In this document: positions 21,038-29,755 of the stretch, piece by piece
How positions within the stretch are numbered: position 1 is the first letter of the stretch
How the letters are laid out: each line of letters opens with the position of its first letter
NCBI GenBank assembly: GCA_020724525.1
Contig: DYGU01000005.1
Location: 36,529-100,528 of the forward strand
Length of the DNA stretch: 64,000 nucleotides
DNA from: Dehalococcoides mccartyi
GTDB taxonomy: Bacteria > Chloroflexota > Dehalococcoidia > GIF9 > DYGU01
Direction of reading: 5' to 3'
The notes under the pieces: generated by a model
Databases searched by the model: none
What the model was told of the DNA's origin: nothing
The model's input: the letters and a program-made list of their open reading frames with translations, nothing else
Position numbers and translations under genes: made by a program

Positions 21038-22264
21038 ATGCCTAAAATTCACTTTATTGATGTTACCAACCGCGATACGGTTCAGGCATCCCGCATCGGT
21101 TTAGCCAAATTGCAAAAGACCATGGTCAACTGGTACCTGGGACAGATGGGTATCTACCAGTCAGAATTCGCCTTCCCTTTCACCAAACATGAACATAACT
21201 ACATTAAAGCTAACCTTAGGCTTCGGGAGAAAGGAGCTTTTGGCTCTCTTATCTTAGAAGGTTGGTGCCGAGCCATTGTCCGCGATATTGAAGCTTCCCT
21301 ACCTACGGGTGTCAAGCATTTAAATCTTTCCATCTCTACCTCAGACCAGATGATCCGTCACAAATTCCAGGGAAAGTTAGACCGAAATAAAGTTATCCAG
21401 GAAATGGTGGGGGCAGTTACTTTTGCCCGGCAAAATAGTATAAAAAGTGTAGGCGTTAATGCTGAAGATGCTTCCCGTACCGACCTTAACTACTTAATAG
21501 AATTTGCCCAAGCCGCTAAAGAGGCTGGTGCTGACCGTTTTCGCTACTGCGATACTTTAGGCCATGATACCCCTATGACTATTTATGAGCGCATTAGAAC
21601 TATTGCTGAAAAGGTGAAAATCCCAATAGAGCCGCACTGTCATAACGACTTAGGTATGGCAGTGGCTAACTCTATTGCCGGCGCTATGGGGGCGTTAGAT
21701 GGTGATGCCGATGCTTACATTAACACCTCAGTGAATGGGCTTGGAGAACGAGCTGGACAAGCTGATTTATTGAGTTGTATCCTGACATTTAAGTTCGCTG
21801 CTGGGCTTAGCCGCTATGAAATCGGTGACCCTATTAATTTAAAAATATCAGCCAAACTAGCTAAATACGCTTCTTACGCCTTTAATGTGCCTCTACCTAT
21901 TAACCAGCCTGGTGTCGGTGCCAATGCTTTTGCCCACGAAGCCGGTATTCACGCTGATGGTGCCCTTAAAGACCGCTACAACTACGAACTTTATGACTAT
22001 GAACTTCTTGGTCTTGATGAAATAGATGAACCACCCATGCGGGGACGCATTATTACCACGGGAGAGTATGGTGGACTGGCTGGATTTAAATACGTCTACG
22101 GCAGATTGGGCATTACCTTCCCTGACGATGAAACCGCAGAGCACGTTCTTGAGCTGGTGCGCTACGCCAATGCCCATACCCAGCAGCCCCTTACCGACGA
22201 TGAACTGCGTTTTATAGCTACCTACCCTGAAGAAACTTGTCTTATCCTGACTATGACTCCCTGA
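21038..22264 (+). CDS. homocitrate/isopropylmalate synthase-family protein, likely Re-citrate synthase
   Basis: IHFIDVTNRDTVQASRIGLAKLQKTMVNWYLGQMGIYQSEF; HCHNDLGMAVANS; resembles the family that includes the characterised Clostridium kluyveri / Dehalococcoides Re-citrate synthases (from memory). Confidence 0.75.
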   Translation: MPKIHFIDVTNRDTVQASRIGLAKLQKTMVNWYLGQMGIYQSEFAFPFTKHEHNYIKANLRLREKGAFGSLILEGWCRAIVRDIEASLPTGVKHLNLSISTSDQMIRHKFQGKLDRNKVIQEMVGAVTFARQNSIKSVGVNAEDASRTDLNYLIEFAQAAKEAGADRFRYCDTLGHDTPMTIYERIRTIAEKVKIPIEPHCHNDLGMAVANSIAGAMGALDGDADAYINTSVNGLGERAGQADLLSCILTFKFAAGLSRYEIGDPINLKISAKLAKYASYAFNVPLPINQPGVGANAFAHEAGIHADGALKDRYNYELYDYELLGLDEIDEPPMRGRIITTGEYGGLAGFKYVYGRLGITFPDDETAEHVLELVRYANAHTQQPLTDDELRFIATYPEETCLILTMTP

Positions 22265-22301
22265 ACTTTAAGCTAACGGCTCCAAATAATGGCATAGTCC
22301 G

Positions 22302-22754
22302 GTGACAGCTAAGAAATTCAACATAAGTCTAAAGCCCATTGGTATTGTCAGAAATGACATCAAACAGCCAAGAAGAGAAGACTGGAATACAGTTATCTCT
22401 GAAATTGTTCTTGACCCTTCCTGCCAAAAAGCCTTAAACCGTATTGAAGAATTTTCTCACCTCATTGTCACTTACTGGATGCACAAAGTATTACTGGGAC
22501 AACGCCTGATAACCGAAGTCCATCCCCGCGGGGAAAAAGACTTGCCTCTGGTGGGCGTCTTCACCAGCCGCAGCCCTATGCGTCCTAACCCTGTCGGAAT
22601 CACCACAGTCAAACTATTAGCTCGCACCGGTAACATACTAAAGGTTGCTGGACTTGATGCTATAAATGGCACACCGGTGCTGGATATCAAACCCTATATC
22701 CCCGGTTACGATTCACCACCCAACGCCAGAACTCCAGACTGGGCAACAAAGTAA
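22302..22754 (+). CDS. TsaA/TrmO-like tRNA methyltransferase domain protein
   Basis: LKPIGIVRND; FTSRSPMRPNPVGITTVKLL; LDIKPYIPGYD. Confidence 0.88.
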   Translation: MTAKKFNISLKPIGIVRNDIKQPRREDWNTVISEIVLDPSCQKALNRIEEFSHLIVTYWMHKVLLGQRLITEVHPRGEKDLPLVGVFTSRSPMRPNPVGITTVKLLARTGNILKVAGLDAINGTPVLDIKPYIPGYDSPPNARTPDWATK

Positions 22755-22782
22755 CAGGACAATCTGAATTGCCACCAACTCC

Positions 22783-22866
22783 TATCCACCATCATGAACA
22801 AAGCGGAGAAACCCTCACCTAATCCCTCTCCCTTCAAGGGAGAGGGATTAGGTGAGGGTGGCAAAA
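22783..22866. repeat. intergenic palindromic repeat element, family A
   Basis: TATCCACCATCATGAACAAAGCGGAGAAACCCTCACCT... with a 24-bp perfect inverted repeat (22811-22834 / 22836-22859). Confidence 0.85.
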
Positions 22867-22917
22867 TCTTTGTCGCTTGACGCAACATTCAGTAAGCTGT
22901 TAATATTCTTGTGCAAT

Positions 22918-22992
22918 GCGGGTGTAATTCAGGGGCAGAATGCTTGCTTCCCAAGCAAGACGGCGTGGGTTCGAATCCCATCACCCGCTCCA
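22918..22992 (+). tRNA. tRNA-Gly (anticodon CCC), CCA appears encoded
   Basis: GCGGGTG/CACCCGC acceptor; CTTGC-TTCCCAA-GCAAG anticodon arm; GTGGGTTCGAATCCCAT T arm. Confidence 0.92.
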
Positions 22993-23012
22993 TAAACCTG
23001 TGGAGATTAGTA

Positions 23013-23282
23013 ATGCGGGTAAAACTAAAAAACGACCAGTTGCGTAAATTAGCCCAGCGGTTGGCTATTGAGGTAGTAATCCAGCAACCGAGAGATGTCA
23101 GAGGACTCCTCGAAATATTAGGTCGCAATATGCCCTGGGATGAAACCGGGCTGAGTAAATTCAGCGACCCGCCTAAGAGACCAGCCCGTGTCGCCTTCTC
23201 CGTGGAAATTACTAAAGATGGCTACATTTGCGATATACACCCAGCTTTAGCTCATTATCTCAATGACCTTCTCTCCGCCTGA
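23013..23282 (+). CDS. hypothetical protein (~89 aa)
   Basis: Start reassigned to ATG 23013 because the ORF-track start lies upstream of and overlaps the tRNA. Confidence 0.5.
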   Translation: MRVKLKNDQLRKLAQRLAIEVVIQQPRDVRGLLEILGRNMPWDETGLSKFSDPPKRPARVAFSVEITKDGYICDIHPALAHYLNDLLSA

Positions 23283-23327
23283 GTGACTCCCCCGCAAACT
23301 CCTTATTCCAGATTGTTTACCAATGCT

Positions 23328-23368
23328 TATCCACCGTGAACAAAGCGGAGAAACCCTCACCTTACTCC
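23328..23368. repeat. truncated copy of intergenic repeat family A
   Basis: TTATCCACCGTGAACAAAGCGGAGAAACCCTCACCTTA matches the left part of 22783-22822. Confidence 0.8.
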
Positions 23369-23413
23369 AAGATTGAAGATAACTTATAAGTGATATATAA
23401 TGTCCTCGTTTGC

Positions 23414-23487
23414 GGGCCGTTAGCTCAGCCCGGCAGAGCAGCGGACTTTTAATCCGTTGGTCGTAGGTTCGAATCCTACACGGCCTA
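23414..23487 (+). tRNA. tRNA-Lys (anticodon TTT)
   Basis: GGGCCGT/ACGGCCT acceptor; GCGGA-CTTTTAA-TCCGT anticodon arm; GTAGGTTCGAATCCTAC T arm. Confidence 0.93.
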
Positions 23488-23527
23488 CTTTGTGCCCGAA
23501 TAAAGATTTAGTTCAGGTGTGATTAAG

Positions 23528-23812
23528 ATGAAGTGCCCTTTCTGTAACAAAGACTACCTGACCCAGGAAGAAGTGATGAACTGCATCATCAACCATATAC
23601 ATGAGTCCCAGGAGGAACAAGCAAAACAATTACAAAGACTTTACCTTATGCTTATGTCAAGTCAACTTACCATGGCTTCTTTAGCCACCCACTCCTCAGC
23701 TCGCGATGTAGTCGAAAGATTCGGTGAAATTTACGAACTTCTGGAAAACCTCGTCCAAAAACCAGATGTAGTAACTGAAATTGAGAAGTGGCTAAAAGAT
23801 AAGGAAGCTTAA
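23528..23812 (+). CDS. hypothetical protein with N-terminal CPFC...C...H zinc-finger-like segment
   Basis: MKCPFCNKDYLTQEEVMNCIINHIHE. Confidence 0.5.
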   Translation: MKCPFCNKDYLTQEEVMNCIINHIHESQEEQAKQLQRLYLMLMSSQLTMASLATHSSARDVVERFGEIYELLENLVQKPDVVTEIEKWLKDKEA

Positions 23813-23834
23813 ACTCTTCTAAAGTGAAAACTCC

Positions 23835-24230
23835 ATGACTGAAGAGAAAAGATGGTTGAGGCAAGCTGAAAAGGACTTAGACACAGCCAAGGACAGCCTG
23901 ACTGATAAACACTACGAATGGGCATGCTTTCAAGCCCAGCAAAGTGCTGAAAAAGCCCCCAAAGGTTTTTTGTATACGAAAGGTCTCCGAGCCATATTAA
24001 CCCACTCCATAAGGGACTTAGTTTTTGAGGGTTCTAAATATGAAAGGGAATTAGGAAAATTAGTAGAAGGAGGCAAATTTCTTGACGCCTTTTATATCCC
24101 GACAAGATACCCCAACAGCCTGATAAGTGAGGCTATTCCCGCTGAGTATTACTCTGCCGAAGATGCTGAAAAATGTATAAGTTGTGCCGAATTAATCTTA
24201 AGCAGCGTGACCAAACTTATCAGGCAATAA
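23835..24230 (+). CDS. HEPN-domain protein
   Basis: WLRQAEKDLDTAKDSLTDKHYEWACFQAQQSAEKAPKGFLYTKGL. Confidence 0.88.
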   Translation: MTEEKRWLRQAEKDLDTAKDSLTDKHYEWACFQAQQSAEKAPKGFLYTKGLRAILTHSIRDLVFEGSKYERELGKLVEGGKFLDAFYIPTRYPNSLISEAIPAEYYSAEDAEKCISCAELILSSVTKLIRQ

Positions 24231-24508
24231 AGCAATTTGCCACTCTGCTAAAAGATAGATACGGGGTTAAAAAGGTCTACCTTTTTGGTTCCTTTGCTAC
24301 TGGACGTATTAATGAAGGGAGCGATATAGACTTGATTATAGTTGGGAAATTTCAGGGGAAAATGCCGCAAAGAATAAAACAGATACTAGACCTGACTTCC
24401 CTGCCCATAGAACCCCTGGTCTATACCGAAGCTGAATTTGACTAGATGAAATCAGGGGCTTTCCTCACTGAAGTTTTAAAACAAGCCGTAGAGTTATAGA
24501 TAAAAGAG
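24173..24508 (+). pseudogene. MNT-type nucleotidyltransferase (HEPN partner) interrupted by in-frame TAG at 24443
   Basis: VYLFGSFATGRINEGSDIDLIIV; reading continues as ...TEAEFD*MKSGAFLTEVLKQAVEL*. Exact start unclear. Confidence 0.7.
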
Positions 24509-24535
24509 GGCAACCCACCACTGGCGGGGCTGCCC
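24508..24535. terminator. possible terminator hairpin
   Basis: GGGCAACCC...GGGCTGCCC (one mismatch) after the HEPN/MNT pair. Confidence 0.35.
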
Positions 24536-24743
24536 CCTTATCGTCCGATTAGCCTTGCTTATTTAGGGAAAGCACCAGTGAAGCTTGAGGTAACATCACC
24601 GCCGGGACTGCTACTGACAAAATACTCCCGGAGCCCCCTCAACCGCTTTCTGCTTCCTACCCCACCCAATCGGTACTCCTTTAAAATAGAACTTCAGGCT
24701 ATCCAAAAAAGGGTGCTTCATTACAAATTTCACTGAGTCCTTC

Positions 24744-25379
24744 CTATTCTTCCCAGGCTCCCTCTCCAACAAGCGGTACGAACCGACAACCACCTAAATT
24801 CTCAATTCGGTTCTTTTTCTTAAGCCTGGTCACCTTCAAAAGTTCCTGCTGCCACCGAGAGCCCACTGGAATTACCAGACATCCACCAATGGCTAACTGC
24901 TCTAAAAGTGCCTCAGGAACACAAGGGGCAGCTGCAGTTACAATAATACCATCATAAGGAGCCTCACAGACCCAACCTAATGTCTTCCCAGCTATATGAA
25001 CTTCCACATTGCTATAGCCCAGTTTTTCCAGAACCTTTCGAGCTGATTCTGCCAGTTGGGGGATGCGCTCCACAGTGATTACGCGCTTCACCAGTTCAGC
25101 GAGTATCGCTGCCTGATAGCCACTGCCAGTCCCTAATTCCAATACTTTATCATCAGCCTTAAGTTCCAAAGCCTCAGTCATTAAAGCTACAATAAACGGT
25201 TGTGAGATGGTCTGACCAAAACCTATAGGTAAAGGCCTATCCTCATAAGCAGCGTAGTAATAGTCCTGGAGAACAAAAAGCTCACGAGGAATGCGTGCCA
25301 TTGCTTTCAGCACTCGCTTATCTTTAATTTCCTGACCAAGGTGCTCAATCAGCCGGGCACGAGCTGCCTCTAAATCCAC
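24744..25379 (-). CDS. pcm: protein-L-isoaspartate O-methyltransferase
   Basis: VLELGTGSGYQAAILAEL; PLPIGFGQTISQPFIVALM. Confidence 0.93.
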   Translation of the reverse strand: MDLEAARARLIEHLGQEIKDKRVLKAMARIPRELFVLQDYYYAAYEDRPLPIGFGQTISQPFIVALMTEALELKADDKVLELGTGSGYQAAILAELVKRVITVERIPQLAESARKVLEKLGYSNVEVHIAGKTLGWVCEAPYDGIIVTAAAPCVPEALLEQLAIGGCLVIPVGSRWQQELLKVTRLKKKNRIENLGGCRFVPLVGEGAWEE

Positions 25380-25397
25380 CCCTTACCACCTGTCGCA

Positions 25398-25519
25398 TCT
25401 CTCTATCTGAGAGTGTCTATCAATGATTTATTTTCAATGTAGGGCAACCCTTCAGGGTCGCTTTTCTGTAGCGAGGCTAAAGCCTCGCACTACATTAGTA
25501 AACGGTCTCTCTATCTGAG
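25398..25519. repeat. palindromic intergenic element bounded by 14-bp direct repeats
   Basis: TCTCTCTATCTGAG at 25398-25411 and 25506-25519; internal palindrome GCGAGGCTAAAGCCTCGC at 25471-25488. Confidence 0.7.
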
Positions 25520-25768
25520 GAAAAAAGACAAAGCAATAAGCAATAAGAACATAATCCCAGCAATAATGCCAATGCGTTTCAATTCAACTGCTACATATCC
25601 ATAGCGAACGCTGGTTTCGGTTACAACTGTAGACGGTTTTGATAACGCTACCGGCTGGGGCGAAACGGACGATGGCTTAGGCTGTCGTTCGTTTTCCTTC
25701 ACCGCCAATTGCCTTAGCTTAACGCGCCGTTTATGTTTGCCTTTGCCTCGTCGCGATTTCTTCGGCAT
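25511..25768 (-). CDS. small basic protein with C-terminal TM helix
   Basis: PKKSRRGKGKHKRRVKLRQ...IGIIAGIMFLLLIALSFFLR. Confidence 0.55.
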   Translation of the reverse strand: MPKKSRRGKGKHKRRVKLRQLAVKENERQPKPSSVSPQPVALSKPSTVVTETSVRYGYVAVELKRIGIIAGIMFLLLIALSFFLR

Positions 25769-25838
25769 ATTTTTGCTCCAGATTTCCTATTTTAGCCACA
25801 TTTTCGGCATCTTCGCCACAACCAAAAGGAGTTGAAAA

Positions 25839-26204
25839 CTAAGTATTCAGGATCTCCTTGGCTACCGGCTCAGAGGTGAGACGCAAGCTCATTACCAGCA
25901 CATTAGCATGATTCCACTCCCGGGCACCCCGAGCTTTAGCCGCATCACAACACAGGGCAGCCCTGATTCCAGGGACTTTATTAGCAATTATACTCACACC
26001 GGTACCTATCCAGCAAAAGATTATCCCTTCATCACAAGTGCCACCAGCTACCCTTTCTGCCACCTTCGGTCCAACTTCAACCCAGGTTAAATTTTCTTCA
26101 CCAAGAGCACCGAAAACCTCCACTTCAAATCCTTTAGCCTTAAGCCAGGAAAGCACAAAGTTAGTTACAGGATATCGTTCATCACTACCTACAGCTAACT
26201 TCAT
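25839..26204 (-). CDS. RpiB/LacA/LacB-family sugar-phosphate isomerase-like protein
   Basis: MKLAVGSDE...GIIFCWIGTGVSIIANKVPGIRAALC. Confidence 0.82.
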   Translation of the reverse strand: MKLAVGSDERYPVTNFVLSWLKAKGFEVEVFGALGEENLTWVEVGPKVAERVAGGTCDEGIIFCWIGTGVSIIANKVPGIRAALCCDAAKARGAREWNHANVLVMSLRLTSEPVAKEILNT

Positions 26205-26226
26205 CCCTGATAATCCAGCCAGTCAT

Positions 26227-27069
26227 TTATTTAATCTTCTCATATACTTTGGTAGTCGATAAGTAAGCATGCCCTAACATCTTCTGTACCGAAGATAGAG
26301 CAACACCACTTTTGAGCCGGTGAATGGCAAAACTATGACGGAGAATATTAGGGGTTACCTTGCCCCCAAGCCCAACTTTATTGCTATATTCCTTTACGAT
26401 TTGCCAGAAGCCCTGACGGGTAAGGCGCTCACCTCGCTGGTTGACAAAAAGAGCTGATTCTTCACCTTTTATCAACATGGGACGAGCAACCTCAAGATAG
26501 TCCTTGATTATTCGCAATACTGCTTTATCAACAACGATATCACGAACCCCAGAGCGTCGACCGGAGCAGCGAATAATACCGGTCTCAAAGTCAATATCAG
26601 TTATGTTTAAAGACATTAGCTCACTGGCTCGCAAACCAGTAGCGTAAAGTAACTCCAGCATAGCTTTATCCCGCTTAGCCTCCGGTGAAGATAACTTTGC
26701 TAGCTCAGCTAATAAGCGACGTACTTCAGATTCAGACAGAGGTCGTGGCAGAATTCTGCTGACGCGACCCAAAACTAAACTCCTTTCCATCTCCTCTGGC
26801 AACCTGTCAACTTTAAGTAAGAACTTGAGGAAGGACCGAATAGCGGCTATTTTGCGGGCTAAGGTTGTCGACCTGTATTTCTTTTCCCGGAGTCTCAGCA
26901 TATATTCCAAAAGTAGGCTACTCAAGCGTGAACGGCTTAAGTCAAAGCCTATTTCAGCACTTTCGGCAACAAACTGATTCAGGTCATTACCATAAGCAGC
27001 TACAGTGTTTGGCGAGAATCCTTTTTCCACGGCTAAGTAGTTAAGAAAATTATCTATTTCTGCCTTCAT
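26227..27069 (-). CDS. tyrosine recombinase (XerC/XerD-like)
   Basis: NFLNYLAVEKGFSPNTVAAYGNDL; LLYATGLRASELMSL; LRHSFAIHRLKSG; LGHAYLSTTKVYEKI. Confidence 0.92.
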   Translation of the reverse strand: MKAEIDNFLNYLAVEKGFSPNTVAAYGNDLNQFVAESAEIGFDLSRSRLSSLLLEYMLRLREKKYRSTTLARKIAAIRSFLKFLLKVDRLPEEMERSLVLGRVSRILPRPLSESEVRRLLAELAKLSSPEAKRDKAMLELLYATGLRASELMSLNITDIDFETGIIRCSGRRSGVRDIVVDKAVLRIIKDYLEVARPMLIKGEESALFVNQRGERLTRQGFWQIVKEYSNKVGLGGKVTPNILRHSFAIHRLKSGVALSSVQKMLGHAYLSTTKVYEKIK

Positions 27070-27206
27070 CACAATTCCTAATTTTAACATAACAAACACA
27101 AACTACAATCACCTAAAAGGGGGAATTTTTAAGAGCCGGTTCATATTCTAAACAAATAAACTTCTTTTGTCCTGTCTAAGTTTATCGTGCTACAATTAAA
27201 ATTGCA

Positions 27207-29015
27207 TTGCGACAACAAAATCTTCAGCCTAAAATAGTCCCTTCCAAACCTGGTATCTACCTCCTTAAAGACGGAGAGGGCACTATCCTTTATGTCGGCA
27301 AAGCAGCTAATCTCCATAACCGGGTCAGAGCTTATTTCACTTCACCTTATACCCTGTCACCAAAGCATCAGCGCCTGATAGCTCAAATAAAAGATATCGA
27401 GTTCATAGTAACTGATTCAGAGCCAGAAGCCCTGGTTTTAGAATGTAATCTCATTAAGAAGTATCGACCCCGCTATAACGTCCGCCTTAAAGATGATAAA
27501 ACTTTTCCTTACCTCAAAATAAACTTAGAGGAGGATTTTCCTCGGGGCTATATAACTCGCCGCTTTGCCAAAGACGGTAGCCGCTATTTCGGTCCCTTTG
27601 CCAGTGCCGGCTCAGTGCGCCAGACCCTTAGATTAATTAAGAAAATCTTCCCTTTCCGTTCCTGTAACAAAACAATTACCGGTAATGAATTTCGTCCCTG
27701 TCTTAATTATCATATCCAGCGCTGTCTCGGACCCTGTATCGGCGCTGTGCCCAAAGAAGAATACAGGGAGATAATAAACCAGGTCATCCTCTTCCTGGAA
27801 GGTAAACAGGAACTCGTTATTAAAGACCTTAAAAGTAAGTTGAAAGCAGCTTCCAAACAGCTTAAGTTTGAAAAAGCTGCCTGGCTCCGTGACCAGATCC
27901 GGGCTGTGGAAAAAGTGATTGAGGGGCAAAAAATTGCCGCGGCAATAAGTGGTGACCAGGATGTCATTGCCCTCGCCCAAGCTAAAGACCGGGCTTGTGT
28001 TCAGATTTTCTTAATTCGCAACGGCAAACTTATTGGTCGCGACTCCTTCGTCCTTGAAGGCACTCACGAGGAGGACCTGGGTCAAATAATGTCCAGTTTT
28101 ATTAAACAGTATTATGCATCAGCCACAACAATACCACCAGTGCTATTGCTTCAATACCCAACGGATGACAGAGCCCTCATTACTAAGTGGCTTGAAGTCC
28201 AGAGACAAGCCCCGTTAAAACTGATGGTGCCTCGTCGCGGAGCCAAGAAACAACTCGTGGACATGGTAGCTCAAAATGCCCGGCATCAACTCGAATTACT
28301 CAGGGCTGAAACCATAGCCGTCTCAGAAACCATGACTGCTCTGGAAGAATTAAAAGAAAGACTTAGTCTCCCTAAAGTGCCATTACGGATAGAAGGCTAC
28401 GACATATCTAATATCGGTGGCATCCTATCCACAGGCAGCATGACCGTTTTTGAAAAAGGGATACCCAAGCCAGCTTGCTACCGCCATTTCAGAATTAGAT
28501 CTGTCACCGGTATTGACGACTATGCTATGCTCCAGGAAGTATTAAAACGACGCTTTCATCGGTATGAAACAGGCGAAAATAGCTGGAAAAATTTACCTGA
28601 CCTCATCCTCGTTGATGGTGGCAAAGGGCAACTTAATGCCGCCCTTTCCATAATGAAAGAAACAGGTCTAAATTTGGTGTCTGTTATTAGCCTGGCTAAA
28701 GAAAGAGAAGAAGTTTTTATTCCCACTTCTTCAGAACCGGTTGTTTTGCCCACTAATTCCCCCGCCCTCTACTTACTCCAAAGAATCCGCGATGAATCTC
28801 ACCGCTTTGCCCTTGGCTACCACCAAAGGCTCCGGCATAAAGAGGGACTCGGCTCTATCCTTGATAGTATCCCAGGTATCGGCGCTAAGCGCGAAAGGTC
28901 ATTGCTTAAAAGATTCGGCTCCATTCAGGGTATAAAGGAAGCCCCAATAGCGGAAATAATTTCAGTCAGGGGTATGACAGAAAAATTAGCCAGGAAGTTA
29001 AAAGAATATCTGTAA
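27207..29015 (+). CDS. uvrC: excinuclease ABC subunit C
   Basis: PGIYLLKDGEGTILYVGKAANL; RCLGPCIG; EGYDISNIGG; DLILVDGGKGQL. Confidence 0.96.
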   Translation: MRQQNLQPKIVPSKPGIYLLKDGEGTILYVGKAANLHNRVRAYFTSPYTLSPKHQRLIAQIKDIEFIVTDSEPEALVLECNLIKKYRPRYNVRLKDDKTFPYLKINLEEDFPRGYITRRFAKDGSRYFGPFASAGSVRQTLRLIKKIFPFRSCNKTITGNEFRPCLNYHIQRCLGPCIGAVPKEEYREIINQVILFLEGKQELVIKDLKSKLKAASKQLKFEKAAWLRDQIRAVEKVIEGQKIAAAISGDQDVIALAQAKDRACVQIFLIRNGKLIGRDSFVLEGTHEEDLGQIMSSFIKQYYASATTIPPVLLLQYPTDDRALITKWLEVQRQAPLKLMVPRRGAKKQLVDMVAQNARHQLELLRAETIAVSETMTALEELKERLSLPKVPLRIEGYDISNIGGILSTGSMTVFEKGIPKPACYRHFRIRSVTGIDDYAMLQEVLKRRFHRYETGENSWKNLPDLILVDGGKGQLNAALSIMKETGLNLVSVISLAKEREEVFIPTSSEPVVLPTNSPALYLLQRIRDESHRFALGYHQRLRHKEGLGSILDSIPGIGAKRERSLLKRFGSIQGIKEAPIAEIISVRGMTEKLARKLKEYL

Positions 29016-29744
29016 TTATCCCCCCGTAAGCATCTCCTTCAACTTTTGGGCATTCATAACGGCATAAGCCTCGGCATCATTATTGAAGTAGATATAAACT
29101 GCTTTTAACTCTCGTCCTAACTCAATAATTTGGCGTGACCAACTAAACAACTCCTCATCAGTATAGCAGCTCCAATATAATCCGGTACTACCATGAAAAC
29201 GAATGTAGGCAAAATCGGCAGTAGCCACTAAAGGAGAGGTAAAACTAGGCATATCAAAAATACAAAAACCGGCACCGTATCGCCGCAAAAGGTCAAAAAT
29301 ATTATCACTTAGCCATGATTCATTGCGAAATTCAAAAACATGGCGGTGATAGTAAGGTAATATCGCCAAAAAATCCTCAAGGGCTTTGTCATTACGCTTC
29401 ATATTTGGCGGTAATTGATACAAAAGAGGACCTAACTTGTTCATTAGCAACTTGACTCGGGACATAAAGTTTTGTAACGGCACTTGGACATTCTTTAACC
29501 TCTTGATATGAGTGATGAACCGATTCACTTTGACAGCGTAAATAAAATTATTCGGTGACGATTTCTCCCAATTAACAAAGGCTCCCTCTGAAGGTAAGCG
29601 ATAAAAACTGTTGTTCAACTCCACTGTGTTAAAGTAAGCAGAATAAAACTGGAGCCATTTACCCTTAGGTAGCTCCGCAGGATAAAATAACCCACGCCAA
29701 TGTTCGTAGTGCCAGCCACTAGTTCCAATATAATACTCAGGCAT
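29016..29744 (-). CDS. DUF72 family protein
   Basis: YYIGTSGWHYEHWRGLFYPAELPKGKWLQFYSAYFNTVELNNSFYRLP; YIRFHGS. Confidence 0.92.
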   Translation of the reverse strand: MPEYYIGTSGWHYEHWRGLFYPAELPKGKWLQFYSAYFNTVELNNSFYRLPSEGAFVNWEKSSPNNFIYAVKVNRFITHIKRLKNVQVPLQNFMSRVKLLMNKLGPLLYQLPPNMKRNDKALEDFLAILPYYHRHVFEFRNESWLSDNIFDLLRRYGAGFCIFDMPSFTSPLVATADFAYIRFHGSTGLYWSCYTDEELFSWSRQIIELGRELKAVYIYFNNDAEAYAVMNAQKLKEMLTGG

Positions 29745-29755
29745 CCTCCTTCTCC

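Noticed and set aside
22911-23012. ORF-track N-terminal extension of the 123-aa ORF
   Set aside because: It overlaps the tRNA-Gly gene; ATG at 23013 is the likelier start.
20327-24508. Amber codon (TAG) reassignment, e.g. pyrrolysine, suggested by two in-frame TAG interruptions
   Set aside because: Many intact genes here end normally at TAG (transketolase C-terminal subunit, tandem ATPase, hypF, the 57094..58680 gene), so decay or consensus error is likelier. No pyl genes seen in the window.
24611-24793. 60-aa - strand ORF downstream of pcm
   Set aside because: Overlaps the pcm 3' end in another frame and has no recognisable domain; not supported as a gene.
26227-27069. Tyrosine recombinase as integrase of a genomic island
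   Set aside because: Sequence looks like housekeeping XerC/D and it sits among conserved genes; no attachment-site duplication seen nearby.
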